DNA of 6,342 nt from Lentisphaeria bacterium (GTDB lineage Bacteria > Verrucomicrobiota > Lentisphaeria > Oligosphaerales > PUNB01): positions 1 through 6,342 of the forward strand of contig SLNM01000016.1 in NCBI GenBank assembly GCA_007133055.1. The letters run 5' to 3'. The position numbers and the translations under genes were made by a program. The notes below the pieces were generated by a model. The model saw nothing but the letters and a program-made list of their open reading frames with translations. It had not been told where the DNA came from and ran no database searches. Numbering within the stretch: the stretch's first letter is position 1; each line of letters starts with the position of its first letter. Below are positions 6,273-6,342 of the stretch, in pieces.

Positions 6273-6313
6273 CAGCTCAAGGGAAGTGGAACAGAATATC
6301 CTTCATTGAACTG
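6273..6313 (-). other. Hairpin/cruciform directly after the VR (target stop codon lies in it)
   Basis: The arms 6273-6280 and 6306-6313 form an 8-bp stem in the transcript (CAGTTCAA with TTGAGCTG, one G-U pair). A GAAG/CTTC stem can form inside it. The structure begins at the last bases of the VR and contains the target's TGA stop (6303-6305). Its position fits the retrohoming cruciform known from the Bordetella phage DGR. The block is the inverted counterpart of 4493-4527. Confidence 0.6.
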
Positions 6314-6342
6314 GAGGCGCGAGCGCCACGCGGAACCCGAGG
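6303..6342 (-). CDS. DGR target protein, last 12 codons only (FGE-sulfatase/C-type-lectin C-terminus)
   Basis: Only the end of the gene is inside the window. It reads [12 protein letters not shown] and then TGA. GFRVAL is the usual last strand of FGE-sulfatase-type C-type-lectin folds, which are common DGR targets. The TR encodes the same residues in the same frame up to LAPP. The 32 coding bases at 6311-6342 match the TR at 31 of 32 positions, identifying this as the diversified gene. The variable adenine-derived codons lie just beyond the window edge. The target is the first gene of the cassette and is followed by the HRDC and RT genes on the same strand. Confidence 0.85.
   Translation of the reverse strand, partial: LGFRVALAPPVQ
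6311..6342 (-). repeat. 3' end of DGR variable repeat (VR) with candidate IMH
   Basis: This stretch matches TR 4525-4556 with a single difference (position 6315 against 4529; T in VR, C in TR on the minus strand). On the minus strand it lacks adenine except in the final CAG, so it is not diversified. It contains the GGCGC-TC-GCGCC palindrome. A GC-rich, adenine-free 3' end is where the initiation-of-mutagenic-homing (IMH) site of DGRs lies. The rest of the VR continues past the window. Confidence 0.85.

Overview
The window is about 60% GC and all confident genes lie on the minus strand. It looks like accessory DNA from a bacterium. A Hanks-type kinase with a low-complexity N-terminus, an FGE-sulfatase/C-type-lectin style variable protein and many GC-rich intergenic palindromes would fit the PVC group (Lentisphaerota, Verrucomicrobiota, Planctomycetota) or a deltaproteobacterial lineage. 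That is an impression only; no marker gene is present.

Right part (about 4490-6342): a nearly complete diversity-generating retroelement (DGR). Reading along the minus strand, it holds the last 12 codons of a diversified target protein with the 3' end of its variable repeat (VR, 6311-6342), a spacer full of hairpins, an HRDC-domain accessory protein (5655-6125), a reverse transcriptase with the DGR signature IGNLTSQ and a YMDD box (4642-5658), and a template repeat (TR, about 4525-4654) that overlaps the 3' end of the RT gene. The TR spells an FGE-sulfatase/C-type-lectin C-terminus with twelve AAC codons. TR RNA would be copied with adenine-specific errors and the cDNA would replace VR, diversifying the target. 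The hairpin-forming block that follows the repeat is present at both TR and VR, but in opposite orientation.

Middle part (about 2650-4490): a stand-alone AAA ATPase with a DUF4143-type C-terminus (3012-4247), preceded by a good promoter that would give a leaderless message. Downstream of it is a REPIN/MITE-like element built of direct and inverted copies of a GACAGAAAAATTGGGGAC-type motif (2762-3002), including four heptad repeats.

Left part (1-2744): a four-pass membrane protein with a TolB-N/FlgO-like extracytoplasmic domain (1803-2648), an overlapping gene for a zinc-finger plus coiled-coil protein (776-1810), and the N-terminal 220 residues of a Ser/Thr protein kinase (1-662). A 55-bp sequence with a conserved promoter-like core occurs upstream of both the membrane-protein gene and the kinase gene (48/55 identical), so the three genes are probably one co-regulated signalling module. 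Whether this module works with the DGR is open. Kinases and DGR-diversified FGE-type proteins are known to co-occur in bacterial signalling and conflict systems, but nothing in this window proves a link.
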